A stretch of DNA of 6,349 nt from the NCBI GenBank assembly GCA_028689195.1, contig JAQTWR010000163.1, positions 1 through 6,349 of the forward strand, written 5' to 3'. Below the pieces are notes generated by a model, which saw nothing but the letters and a program-made list of their open reading frames with translations, did no database searches and was not told the origin of the DNA. Below are positions 1 to 5,802 of the stretch, piece by piece. Position numbers and translations under genes: made by a program. Position 1 is the first letter of the stretch; each line of letters opens with the position of its first letter. This stretch comes from Anaerolineales bacterium. Its GTDB lineage: Bacteria > Chloroflexota > Anaerolineae > Anaerolineales > Villigracilaceae.

Positions 1-101
1 ATAAAAGGACGTTCGGATAATTTGAGAAAGAAAAAATTAAACGCAAACGTCAGCGCGAACGCGAGCAAAGCGGAGATGAAAATTTTTTGGAATAATTTCA
101 T
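1..101 (-). CDS. Partial N-terminus of a hypothetical membrane-anchored or exported protein (runs off left edge)
   Basis: Reading the minus strand from an ATG at 101-99 gives 33 complete codons with no stop before the window ends. The peptide begins MKLFQKIFISALLAFALTF and continues with a Phe-rich hydrophobic stretch, then a polar segment (KLSERPF). A short basic start (K2, K6) followed by about 20 hydrophobic residues is typical of a signal peptide or N-terminal membrane anchor. No Shine-Dalgarno sequence precedes the ATG, and the T-tract of the upstream terminator ends only a few bases away. An in-frame TGA at 131-129 limits any upstream extension, and no better start codon lies between. 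The function cannot be recognised. The call rests on the coherent hydrophobic N-terminus; the absence of a ribosome site and the short visible length are the main doubts. Confidence 0.5.
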   Translation of the reverse strand, partial: MKLFQKIFISALLAFALTFAFNFFFLKLSERPF

Positions 102-105
102 GCGG

Positions 106-142
106 ATAAAAAGAAGTAAGTCGGATTGTCAATCCGACTTAC
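106..142 (-). terminator. Rho-independent terminator after the 60-residue protein gene
   Basis: A perfect 12-bp inverted repeat (116-127 with 131-142) closes a 3-base loop. On the minus strand it is followed by a T-rich run, TTCTTTTT, covering 115-108. It starts 11 bases past the stop codon of the 153-335 gene, as expected for the end of the permease and small-protein transcription unit. The stem is only moderately GC-rich, but the T-tract is convincing. The loop also contains TTGACA on the minus strand, a perfect -35 hexamer, but no -10 is suitably placed for it. Confidence 0.8.
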
Positions 143-152
143 CCAACTTCGA

Positions 153-335
153 TTACTTCAACATGCGGACGAGTTCGAGGAATTCAGCCCATTCTTCTTC
201 AAAGAAGTGAACGGTGACGTTGCTCAATTCAATGTGGTAGGTGGTTTCGCCGTCGGGTTCTTCGGCTTTCCATGAAATAAAATTCTCCGTTTCAGCGATG
301 GTGGTTGTGGTGGGTTCGTCGTTATTATTGCTCAT
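153..335 (-). CDS. Small acidic hypothetical protein (60 aa)
   Basis: The ATG at 335-333 is preceded by a strong Shine-Dalgarno sequence (AAGGAGA, complement of 341-347) at normal spacing, and the gene ends shortly before an intrinsic terminator, so it is probably real. The protein is strongly acidic, with 14 Asp/Glu against 3 Lys/Arg. It has a disordered Asn/Thr-rich start (residues 1-15), a probable beta pair (about 18-24 and 31-44) and a probable C-terminal amphipathic helix with the pattern FFEEEWAEFLELVRML (44-59). There is no signal peptide or membrane segment, so it is likely cytosolic. It starts 57 bases after the permease stop with no promoter visible between them, so the two are probably co-transcribed. 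I do not recognise the family. A DNA-binding role is unlikely given the charge. Confidence 0.75.
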   Translation of the reverse strand: MSNNNDEPTTTTIAETENFISWKAEEPDGETTYHIELSNVTVHFFEEEWAEFLELVRMLK

Positions 336-392
336 TAGATTCTCCTTGGGTAATTTACGCGGCGCGGCGTGAAGTCGCGCGGCGGGGGTTGA

Positions 393-1601
393 TTATTTTC
401 GGGTTTTTAGATTCAGTTTGAATTTAATAAAGACGCGGCGAAGCGTATCTGCGAGCGGGGGCGGCTGCGGGCGTTGATCATCTTCGGGCAGCCATGGATT
501 TATATCCAGCATCTTCCGCGTTACATACCGCCACAACAGCATGGCTGAGGCGAGGATGGGCGCGGCGACGACAACGCCCAGCGCTCCGAATAAGGTGGCG
601 GCAACGATGGCAGCAACCAGAACGGCGGCGGGGTGAACTTGCAGCGTGTCGGAATAAATGCGCGGCGTGATGACGTAATCAATCGCCATGTCGAAAACGA
701 TTGTGATGACGAGGATGAGCAGCATGTAGTAAAACGGCGACATGCCGAAGAGGTGATATTCTTGAAAATATGCGACGAGGGCGAGAATGATCCAGTTGAT
801 GGCGGGTCCGATGTATGGAAGGAAGCGGGCAAGCCCCGCGATGAGGGCGAGGGTAATGGTGTAACGCACGCCCAGCGCTTCCAGCGCAACGGCATAGATG
901 GCGATGGTCATAAAGAAGATGATGATTTGTCCGCGCATGAAGGCGTTCCAAATGCGGCTCAATTCGCGGGTGAGGCGTTGAATATCGTGAGTGTAGCCGG
1001 GAAGGTCTACCGCGACGATCTGGCTTCGCAGTCCGCCGCTTTCGGCGACGATGAAGTACGAAACAAAAATGACGAAGATCGTCCAGCCAAAGAAGTTTGC
1101 CGCGCCGCCCGCCAGCGAGCCAAGCAGGGTTCCAGTTTTGCTTAACAGCGGCTGCACCATATCGAGGGCTTGGCGGCTGATGGCGCTGAGATCAATTGCG
1201 CGGAGGTCAATCGCGAAGGGTCCCATCTGGTAAATCTTGCCCGAATATTCTTGTATGAATTGGGGCAGGGCGGTCAATCCATTTTGCGCGACGGTTATCA
1301 GGCTTTGTCCCTGCTGGATCAAACTTACGCTGCCCCAAGCGAGCAGGCTGACGAGGAAAATGACGAATAGGAAGTAGACTATCGAAACGGATGCGCCCCA
1401 TGAGAGGCGCAGTTTTTGGCGGAAGAAAATCGCCAGCGGATGAAGCAAATAAGCCAGCAGCAGCGAGATCAATAAGGGGCTGAGGATGAATTGGAATTTG
1501 ACGAGCAGCGCGCCGATAATGACGACGCCCGTAAGCGCGACGACAAGTTTTGTGTTTGCGCCCCACGCGGGGGATGTTGGAGTCGGGGGTTGCTCGATCA
1601 T
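393..1601 (-). CDS. AI-2E family transporter (YdiK/PerM/TqsA-like permease)
   Basis: The 402-residue integral membrane protein has the layout of the AI-2E transporter family (PF01594). Predicted membrane segments lie at about 18-35, 38-58, 70-94, 168-188, 225-242, 247-278 (probably two), 290-312 and 324-356. A polar, extracytoplasmic or membrane-associated stretch at about 95-165 separates the first three from the rest. Family hallmarks visible are RGQ (223-225), LPYIGP (261-266) and the conserved D-YVITPRIYSDTLQVHP segment (308-324). The C-terminal tail (about 362-402) is Pro-rich then basic and probably cytosolic. The ATG at 1601-1599 has AGGA six bases upstream. Characterised members export AI-2 or act as Na+/H+ antiporters or other carriers, so the substrate cannot be named here. 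It is the first gene of a probable unit with the 60-residue protein and has its own candidate promoter just upstream. Confidence 0.95.
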   Translation of the reverse strand: MIEQPPTPTSPAWGANTKLVVALTGVVIIGALLVKFQFILSPLLISLLLAYLLHPLAIFFRQKLRLSWGASVSIVYFLFVIFLVSLLAWGSVSLIQQGQSLITVAQNGLTALPQFIQEYSGKIYQMGPFAIDLRAIDLSAISRQALDMVQPLLSKTGTLLGSLAGGAANFFGWTIFVIFVSYFIVAESGGLRSQIVAVDLPGYTHDIQRLTRELSRIWNAFMRGQIIIFFMTIAIYAVALEALGVRYTITLALIAGLARFLPYIGPAINWIILALVAYFQEYHLFGMSPFYYMLLILVITIVFDMAIDYVITPRIYSDTLQVHPAAVLVAAIVAATLFGALGVVVAAPILASAMLLWRYVTRKMLDINPWLPEDDQRPQPPPLADTLRRVFIKFKLNLKTRK

Positions 1602-1623
1602 ATTAATTCCTGTGGCGAATTCG

Positions 1624-1651
1624 ATTCTATCAAAGATAATTCATTTTACAA
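1624..1651 (-). promoter_or_regulatory. Candidate sigma-70-type promoter for the AI-2E permease
   Basis: On the minus strand TTGTAA (complement of 1646-1651, 4/6 to consensus) is followed after 16 bases by TAGAAT (complement of 1624-1629, 5/6). The -10 is preceded by TGA, giving an extended -10 (TGnTAGAAT). Transcription would begin near 1617, about 15 bases before the ATG and just upstream of the ribosome site. The element sits directly behind the T-tract of the FHA-gene terminator, where a fresh promoter is needed. Confidence 0.45.
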
Positions 1652-1690
1652 CACAAAACAAAAAACCCGCGAGACTGGTCTCGCGGGTTT
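1652..1690 (-). terminator. Strong rho-independent terminator of the FHA-protein gene
   Basis: A perfect 12-bp stem (1663-1674 with 1679-1690, core CCCGCGAGA) closes a CTGG tetraloop. On the minus strand it is followed by TTTTTGTTTTGTGTTG. It begins 20 bases after the TAA of the FHA gene (1710-1712). The stem is GC-rich and the T-tract lies only on the minus-strand exit side, so it acts on leftward transcription. Confidence 0.88.
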
Positions 1691-1709
1691 CGTCGAGCGG
1701 AAGGAAAAA

Positions 1710-2291
1710 TTAAGGGCAGGCGCCGGAGCCGCGCAGGATTTCGGCGATGATGTTGAATGGGAATACGCACCAACTGCTTGTGTAATCAACCAGCCCGAAA
1801 ACCGCCACGCACAAACACACCACAAGGACAATTCCGATAATTATAAAAACGATAAAGTTGCCGCCTTTTTTGGCGGGCGCGTTTGAATAAGACGGCGCGA
1901 CATGGGGCGGGGCGTAAGCCGGCGGCGCCGAGGGGGCGGGCTGGGCGGCGCGGACAGGTTTGTGCGAGGCTGCCACCATCGTGGCGCCGGGGTCTATGTT
2001 GACCGCGTCGTACATCAGCACAATTTGCTCGCCGAGGGATACCACGTCGCCGGGTTTCAAAACGACGGGACCCGAAAGCCGCTGCCCGTTTACGAATGTG
2101 CCGTTGGTTGAGCCGAGGTCTTCGATAACGTATTTCCCGCCCTGAAACGAAATTTGCGCGTGTTTGCGGGAAACTTCGGCGTCGTTGATTGCAACGCCGT
2201 TGGAAGCGTCGCGTCCAATGGTCATTTGATCGCTTTCAAGCGGGTACGCGACGCCGGGGGTAGGACCTGAACGCATAACAAATTGAAACAT
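1710..2291 (-). CDS. FHA-domain protein with single C-terminal transmembrane segment
   Basis: The protein has 193 residues. An FHA domain covers about 1-98 and shows the phosphothreonine-binding set: GR (26-27), SRKH (41-44) and STNGTFVNG (61-69), so all key residues (R27, S41, H44, N63, N68) are intact. It should bind pThr peptides and therefore read out Ser/Thr kinase activity. A Pro/Ala-rich flexible linker (about 112-140) leads to KKGG and one membrane segment (about 145-168). By the positive-inside rule the FHA domain is cytosolic, and a 25-residue tail with two cysteines (C175, C192) lies outside. The sequence DPGATMVAASHK (100-111) after the domain contains a threonine that could be phosphorylated, as in other FHA regulators, but this is speculative. 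The ATG at 2291-2289 has GGAGG (complement of 2298-2302) at ideal spacing. The gene has its own promoter and terminator, so it is probably monocistronic. Confidence 0.94.
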   Translation of the reverse strand: MFQFVMRSGPTPGVAYPLESDQMTIGRDASNGVAINDAEVSRKHAQISFQGGKYVIEDLGSTNGTFVNGQRLSGPVVLKPGDVVSLGEQIVLMYDAVNIDPGATMVAASHKPVRAAQPAPSAPPAYAPPHVAPSYSNAPAKKGGNFIVFIIIGIVLVVCLCVAVFGLVDYTSSWCVFPFNIIAEILRGSGACP

Positions 2292-2325
2292 CGTCTTCCT
2301 CCAACTACAAAAGGTGATTTTGTCT

Positions 2326-2354
2326 AGTGTACAGTTTTAGCAAAAAAAAGTCAA
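2326..2354 (-). promoter_or_regulatory. Sigma-70-type promoter of the FHA gene, overlapping the kinase stop codon
   Basis: On the minus strand TTGACT (complement of 2349-2354, 5/6) and TACACT (complement of 2326-2331, 4/6) are separated by exactly 17 bases, and the spacer begins with a seven-base T run. Transcription would start near 2318, about 27 bases before the ATG and just upstream of the GGAGG ribosome site. The -35 hexamer includes the TGA stop (2353-2351) of the upstream histidine kinase gene. Confidence 0.6.
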
Positions 2355-2370
2355 ACTATTTCTTTTTTTT
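2342..2370. repeat. A8G / CT8 inverted repeat across the kinase stop codon
   Basis: AAAAAAAAG (2342-2350) and CTTTTTTTT (2362-2370) form a perfect 9-bp inverted repeat around an 11-base loop that contains the histidine kinase stop. The hairpin would be almost entirely A-U, so it would be a weak terminator. It is the only dyad seen at the 3' end of the three-gene operon. It overlaps the -35 and spacer of the FHA promoter. Confidence 0.35.
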
Positions 2371-3580
2371 TCTTCTTCTCGATTTCCGCGGCGCGTTTTT
2401 GTTTTGGTAAAAAGACCAGAAATTCAGCCCCCACGCCGACCTTGCTTTTCACTTCCATTCGTCCGCTATGACCGTGAACAATTTGTTTGCAGATGGAAAG
2501 CCCCAGACCGGTGCCTGCCGCGCGAGACTCGTTCTCGCGGACGCGGTAAAACTTCTCGAACAGGTGCGGCAATGACGTTTCAGGGATGCCCACGCCGGTA
2601 TCTTGCACATGAACGACCATCTCGTCTTCCGCCTCTTCCGCGCGCAATATCACGCTGCCGTTGGGACGGTTGTACTTGATTGCGTTGCTGAGCAAATTCA
2701 GAATCACCTGCTTCATTTTGTCGCGGTCCGCTTCAAACAGCGGAAGCCTGTCGGAAGATTCAATGCGGATTTGGATATTGTCTTCGACGGCTTTGGACGC
2801 CATCACGTCTTTGCATTCGTACAGCAGGTCGGCAATATCGAACGTCGTCTTGCGAAATTGCACGCGCCCCGATTCGAGCCGCGCAAGATCAAGGAAAGAA
2901 GACGCGAGCGCGTTCAGTCGCATGGTTTCGTTGTGGATGTTGGTTACGATCTGGTCGCGCTGTTCATGCGACATTTCGGGGCGCAGCAGCAAATACGTGG
3001 CGGTGCTCAGCGATGCAAGCGGAGTGCGTAACTCGTGGACGAATTCGGCGATCAAATCGGATTGTTGGAAGAGACGCGCGTTCTCGATTGCGACCGCGGC
3101 TTGCGCGCCCAATACCAGCAGCATGGATTCGTCCGTTTCGCTGAATTTTCCCTCGTGCTTGTTTATCGCTTCCAACACGCCCACGATTTTATTCTTCGTC
3201 ACCAATGGGACGCCCAGCAGCGAGTGGGTTGAAAAGCCGGTGGTCTTCTCTACTTTTGAGAAAAATCGTTTGTCTTCATGCGCGTCGGTGATGCGTACCG
3301 GTTTGCGGTTATTGATGATCCACCCCGCAATGCTTCCCTCTAGCGGGACGAGAAATCCGCTTTGCACGGATTCTTCCATATTCGTCGAGACTTGAAAATA
3401 TAATTGCTGCGAAGTGTCGTCGTATAACAAAATGGACGCGGCTTGCGCGCCGCTGACCTCCGCCGCGGCGTGGACGATGCGCGAGAGCAGAATATCCAGG
3501 TCAAGGGTGGAGGCGAGGTCGCGCGCAATATCCACCAGTCGGCGGTAGCCGTCTAATCGTTCCGTTTTTATTTCTGCCAT
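2351..3580 (-). CDS. Soluble sensor histidine kinase with GAF domain
   Basis: The protein has 409 residues and no membrane segment, so it should sense a cytosolic signal. A GAF domain covers about 20-168 and contains a NKxnFxxxDE-type signature (N140, K141, F146, D150, E151). The HisKA domain has the phospho-acceptor H182 in FVHELRTPL. The HATPase domain shows the N box (LLSNAIKYN, 296-304), G1 (DTGVGIP, 327-333), F box (LFEKFYR, 340-346) and G2 (GTGLGLS, 356-362). All catalytic motifs are intact. The start is the ATG at 3580-3578, with GGAG (complement of 3589-3592) eight bases upstream. A longer open frame reaches 3937, but its extra residues lie inside the sirtuin gene, are Arg/Cys-rich and match no domain. 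The gene overlaps the end of the sirtuin gene by 13 bases and is last in the operon, so its likely partner is the receiver protein at 4344-5510. The C-terminus is lysine-rich (KKKKK, 402-406) and is partly encoded by a nine-A run. Confidence 0.94.
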   Translation of the reverse strand: MAEIKTERLDGYRRLVDIARDLASTLDLDILLSRIVHAAAEVSGAQAASILLYDDTSQQLYFQVSTNMEESVQSGFLVPLEGSIAGWIINNRKPVRITDAHEDKRFFSKVEKTTGFSTHSLLGVPLVTKNKIVGVLEAINKHEGKFSETDESMLLVLGAQAAVAIENARLFQQSDLIAEFVHELRTPLASLSTATYLLLRPEMSHEQRDQIVTNIHNETMRLNALASSFLDLARLESGRVQFRKTTFDIADLLYECKDVMASKAVEDNIQIRIESSDRLPLFEADRDKMKQVILNLLSNAIKYNRPNGSVILRAEEAEDEMVVHVQDTGVGIPETSLPHLFEKFYRVRENESRAAGTGLGLSICKQIVHGHSGRMEVKSKVGVGAEFLVFLPKQKRAAEIEKKKKKEIV

Positions 3581-4347
3581 TTCACACGCTCCGTAATTGC
3601 GGGAATAACCGTTGCAACATCGTCGAGAATTTCCGCGTCTGCGCGTACGCTCAAATAAGTGGGCGTATTGTTGACGACGACCAAATGCGCGCAGCGATCC
3701 AACGCTTGCATGGGCAAACCCGCTACGGGCAAAACCTCTAATGAAGAACCTGCGACCAGCATCAAGTCGCATTGACGCGCCGCGCGCTGCGCTTTGAACC
3801 ATGCGGCTTGCGGCAGCTGTTCGCCAAAAAGGATCACATCGGGTTTTAGTCTTCCTCCGCATTTGGGGCAGTGCGGCATTTGATTTGTCTCTACAAAAAC
3901 GTTGATGTAAGGCTCGGCTTCTACCTGATGATAACACTGGGCGCAGGTTAAAGTCCGCATGGTGCCGTGCATTTCTATTACATTTTTGGAGCCCGCTTTT
4001 TGGTGAAGCGCGTCTATATTTTGGGTGATGATGGTTTCAATCAGCCCGAGTTTTTCCAACTCGGCGAGCGCAAGGTGCGCGGGGTTGGGCTGGGCGTAAA
4101 AAATTTGTTTTGCCAGCGGGCGGAACCACGCAAAAAAACTTTCAGGCGCGGTGCGGAAGGTGGTGAGCGAAGCGACTTCCAGCGGTTCGTCGCGCGCCCA
4201 TAAGCCCGTATCGGCGGAGCGGAAGTCTGGAATTCCCGAAGGCGTGGAAATCCCCGCGCCGGTCAATATAACGGCGCGTTTTGATTGGCGGAACAGGTCC
4301 GCGATAAATTCGATGTTTTGCTGCGTTTGATGTGAAAACGAGGTCAT
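3568..4347 (-). CDS. Sir2-family NAD-dependent protein deacylase (sirtuin)
   Basis: The 259-residue protein has normal length for a bacterial sirtuin and removes acyl groups from lysines using NAD+, giving nicotinamide and O-acyl-ADP-ribose. All core motifs are present: GAGIS (30-34), GIPDFRS (38-44), TQNID (108-112), catalytic H127 in MHG, zinc ligands C135, C138, C160 and C163, GSS (200-202) and the ribose-binding NN (226-227). The Tyr-x-x-Arg pair that lets CobB/SIRT5-type enzymes bind succinyl or malonyl groups appears replaced by F75 and L78 when I align it by eye with CobB, so deacetylation is more likely than desuccinylation. The ATG at 4347-4345 overlaps the TGA of the upstream receiver gene (ATGA), and no Shine-Dalgarno sequence is visible before it, so translation is probably coupled. 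Its 3' end overlaps the kinase start by 13 bases. Targets could be local (kinase or receiver) or metabolic such as acetyl-CoA synthetase. Confidence 0.96.
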   Translation of the reverse strand: MTSFSHQTQQNIEFIADLFRQSKRAVILTGAGISTPSGIPDFRSADTGLWARDEPLEVASLTTFRTAPESFFAWFRPLAKQIFYAQPNPAHLALAELEKLGLIETIITQNIDALHQKAGSKNVIEMHGTMRTLTCAQCYHQVEAEPYINVFVETNQMPHCPKCGGRLKPDVILFGEQLPQAAWFKAQRAARQCDLMLVAGSSLEVLPVAGLPMQALDRCAHLVVVNNTPTYLSVRADAEILDDVATVIPAITERVKWQK

Positions 4348-5510
4348 CGCGCTTTTTCGCGTTCAAGCACAATATCCGCCAACTTAAGGAATTGCTGCGA
4401 AGTCATGTTTGAAGGCTGGCTGATTACTGCGGGCATTTTGGTGCGCATGGCTTGCATGAATAGTTCGGGCGCGGGCGTAAAGGTCATTAGGATGGAATGC
4501 CCCAGCGCTTCTTGCGCCTGCGCCGAGGGTATCTGGGCTTCGGAACGCTGCCGATTGTTCAAGACCGCGCTGATGCTTTTGCGGTCAATCTTCAAGCCTG
4601 CGATGGAGTCGATCAGCAGTTTGCTGTGATGGATGGAGTTTGGAATTCCTTCCACAACGACGATGCGTTCGTTGCATAGAGGCAGAACTTTTTGCGAAGA
4701 AAGCGGCAGGCTTGTTCCCAAGTCTAAAATGATAAAGCGCGCCAGCGTAGATAAACGCGAAACGAGCGTTTCGTAATTTTGCGCTTGAGAGACCAGCGCG
4801 ACGTCGCGCGGATTTTCGGAGGCGAAGAGGCATTTGATCCCCGAGTTGTGAGCGGTCAATAAAGATTGAATTTTCTCGCGCGTAATTTCCGCCGCGCTGC
4901 CTTGCAGTAATTCGGTTAATCCGCTTTGATTTGGCGACCCCAAATCCATGCCGAGCGTGCCTTGCCCGGGGGTTAGTTCCGCGAGAATTACGTTGGCTTG
5001 CGTGCGGCTGTATATGCTCGCCGCCAGATTAACGGCGACGGATGAAACACCCAGTCCGCCGCGCGCCGCCAATACGCCGATGACATAGCCGCGCTGTTCC
5101 GGCGCCGCAACGGGAGCTGCGCCGCCGGCTTCTTTTTGCGGGGCGCGCGTCAGCAAAGCGCGGACATGCGCCTGTAATTCGGTCGGGTGCGTGGGTTTTG
5201 TCAGGTAGTCGTCTGCGCCAGCCTCGAAGCCCGTTACCTTGTCGTCTAGTTGCGTCTTGGCGGTAAACATCAAAATAGGGATGGCGACCGTCGCGGGGTT
5301 TTTGCGCAGCCTCCGCGTTACTTCGTACCCGTCCATGTCGGGCATCATTACGTCTAATAGAATTAAGTTGGGACGTTCTTCCAGAGCCTTCGCCAACCCT
5401 AATGCGCCGTTTGAAGCCGCGCTGATTTCGTATCCCTGCTTCTGCAACATTAGTCCAACCAGTTTCAGGGTGTCCACATCATCGTCAATAATGAGTATCT
5501 TTTCAGCCAT
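4344..5510 (-). CDS. Response regulator receiver fused to CpaE/TadZ-like (ParA/MinD superfamily) domain
   Basis: The protein has 388 residues. The receiver domain (about 1-121) has the acidic cluster D9-D11, phospho-acceptor D53 in LLDVMMPDMDG, T83 and K105 in LTKP, so it should be phosphorylatable. An Ala/Pro/Gly-rich linker (about 123-140) joins a CpaE/TadZ-like domain (about 141-388). There the deviant Walker A reads ARGGLGVSS (149-157) instead of KGGxGKT/S: the signature lysine is R150 and the P-loop lysine is V155. The Walker B-like strand FIILDLG (259-265) keeps D263. Receiver-CpaE proteins position pili or other surface machinery in other bacteria; here no such genes are visible. The ATG at 5510-5508 has AGAGG (complement of 5518-5522) seven bases upstream. 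It is the first gene of the overlapping operon with the sirtuin and kinase, and the kinase is its probable phosphodonor. Confidence 0.94.
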   Translation of the reverse strand: MAEKILIIDDDVDTLKLVGLMLQKQGYEISAASNGALGLAKALEERPNLILLDVMMPDMDGYEVTRRLRKNPATVAIPILMFTAKTQLDDKVTGFEAGADDYLTKPTHPTELQAHVRALLTRAPQKEAGGAAPVAAPEQRGYVIGVLAARGGLGVSSVAVNLAASIYSRTQANVILAELTPGQGTLGMDLGSPNQSGLTELLQGSAAEITREKIQSLLTAHNSGIKCLFASENPRDVALVSQAQNYETLVSRLSTLARFIILDLGTSLPLSSQKVLPLCNERIVVVEGIPNSIHHSKLLIDSIAGLKIDRKSISAVLNNRQRSEAQIPSAQAQEALGHSILMTFTPAPELFMQAMRTKMPAVISQPSNMTSQQFLKLADIVLEREKAR

Positions 5511-5613
5511 ATTATTGCCTCTGCTTTTTTATAGTCAAATTTGGATTTGGTTTCGCAACGCGGTTTGCGTAATGGCGAACCCCAAGCCAAAATCAAAGGA
5601 AGTCGCTCAAATA

Positions 5614-5642
5614 ATTATACTGGATTAAGCCCCCGCGTTACA
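5614..5642 (-). promoter_or_regulatory. Candidate promoter of the receiver-sirtuin-kinase operon
   Basis: On the minus strand a perfect TATAAT (complement of 5614-5619) lies 17 bases after TGTAAC (complement of 5637-5642), which is a poor -35 (2/6). Transcription would start near 5607, leaving about 97 bases of leader before the ATG. The weak -35 together with the repeated element overlapping it would fit an activator-dependent promoter, but this is inference. Confidence 0.38.
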
Positions 5643-5644
5643 TT
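5634..5644. repeat. Direct repeat CGCGTTACATT, copy 1
   Basis: An exact 11-base match to 5803-5813 in the same orientation. Read on the minus strand (AATGTAACGCG) it lies 14 bases upstream of TATAAT and overlaps the -35 position of the candidate operon promoter. Confidence 0.4.
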
Positions 5645-5802
5645 GTTAGTCTATGATATTAGAAATTGTCTATTGAATTGAAGCCATTAACGATATAAAC
5701 TAGTCGTATGATTGACATTTTGACTCTCCGTTCCCCCCCCTGTGAAGGCGTTATGCGGGAGCGGCGTTTTCTATTAAATAAGGCTTTATACGGGGATTTT
5801 GT

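Noticed and set aside
103..132. Promoter with its perfect -35 (TTGACA) in the terminator loop, for the left-edge gene
   Set aside because: The only -10-like hexamer (TATCCG, 18 bases on) is poor and would place the transcription start inside the gene, past the ATG.
22..210. 62-codon frame on the plus strand
   Set aside because: It has a TTG start without a ribosome site and runs through the terminator and antisense to the 60-residue protein gene.
2661..3395. Open frame of 244 codons on the plus strand
   Set aside because: It lies antisense within the histidine kinase gene, is Ser/Arg-rich and has no domain character; a coding-strand shadow.
3581..3937. Longer N-terminus for the histidine kinase (start at 3937)
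   Set aside because: The extra residues lie inside the sirtuin gene in another frame, are Arg/Cys-rich and match no domain; the ATG at 3580 has a GGAG site.
5528..5533. TATAAA as the -10 box of the receiver-sirtuin-kinase operon
   Set aside because: The start would fall at about 5521, inside the ribosome site, and there is no -35 at a suitable distance.
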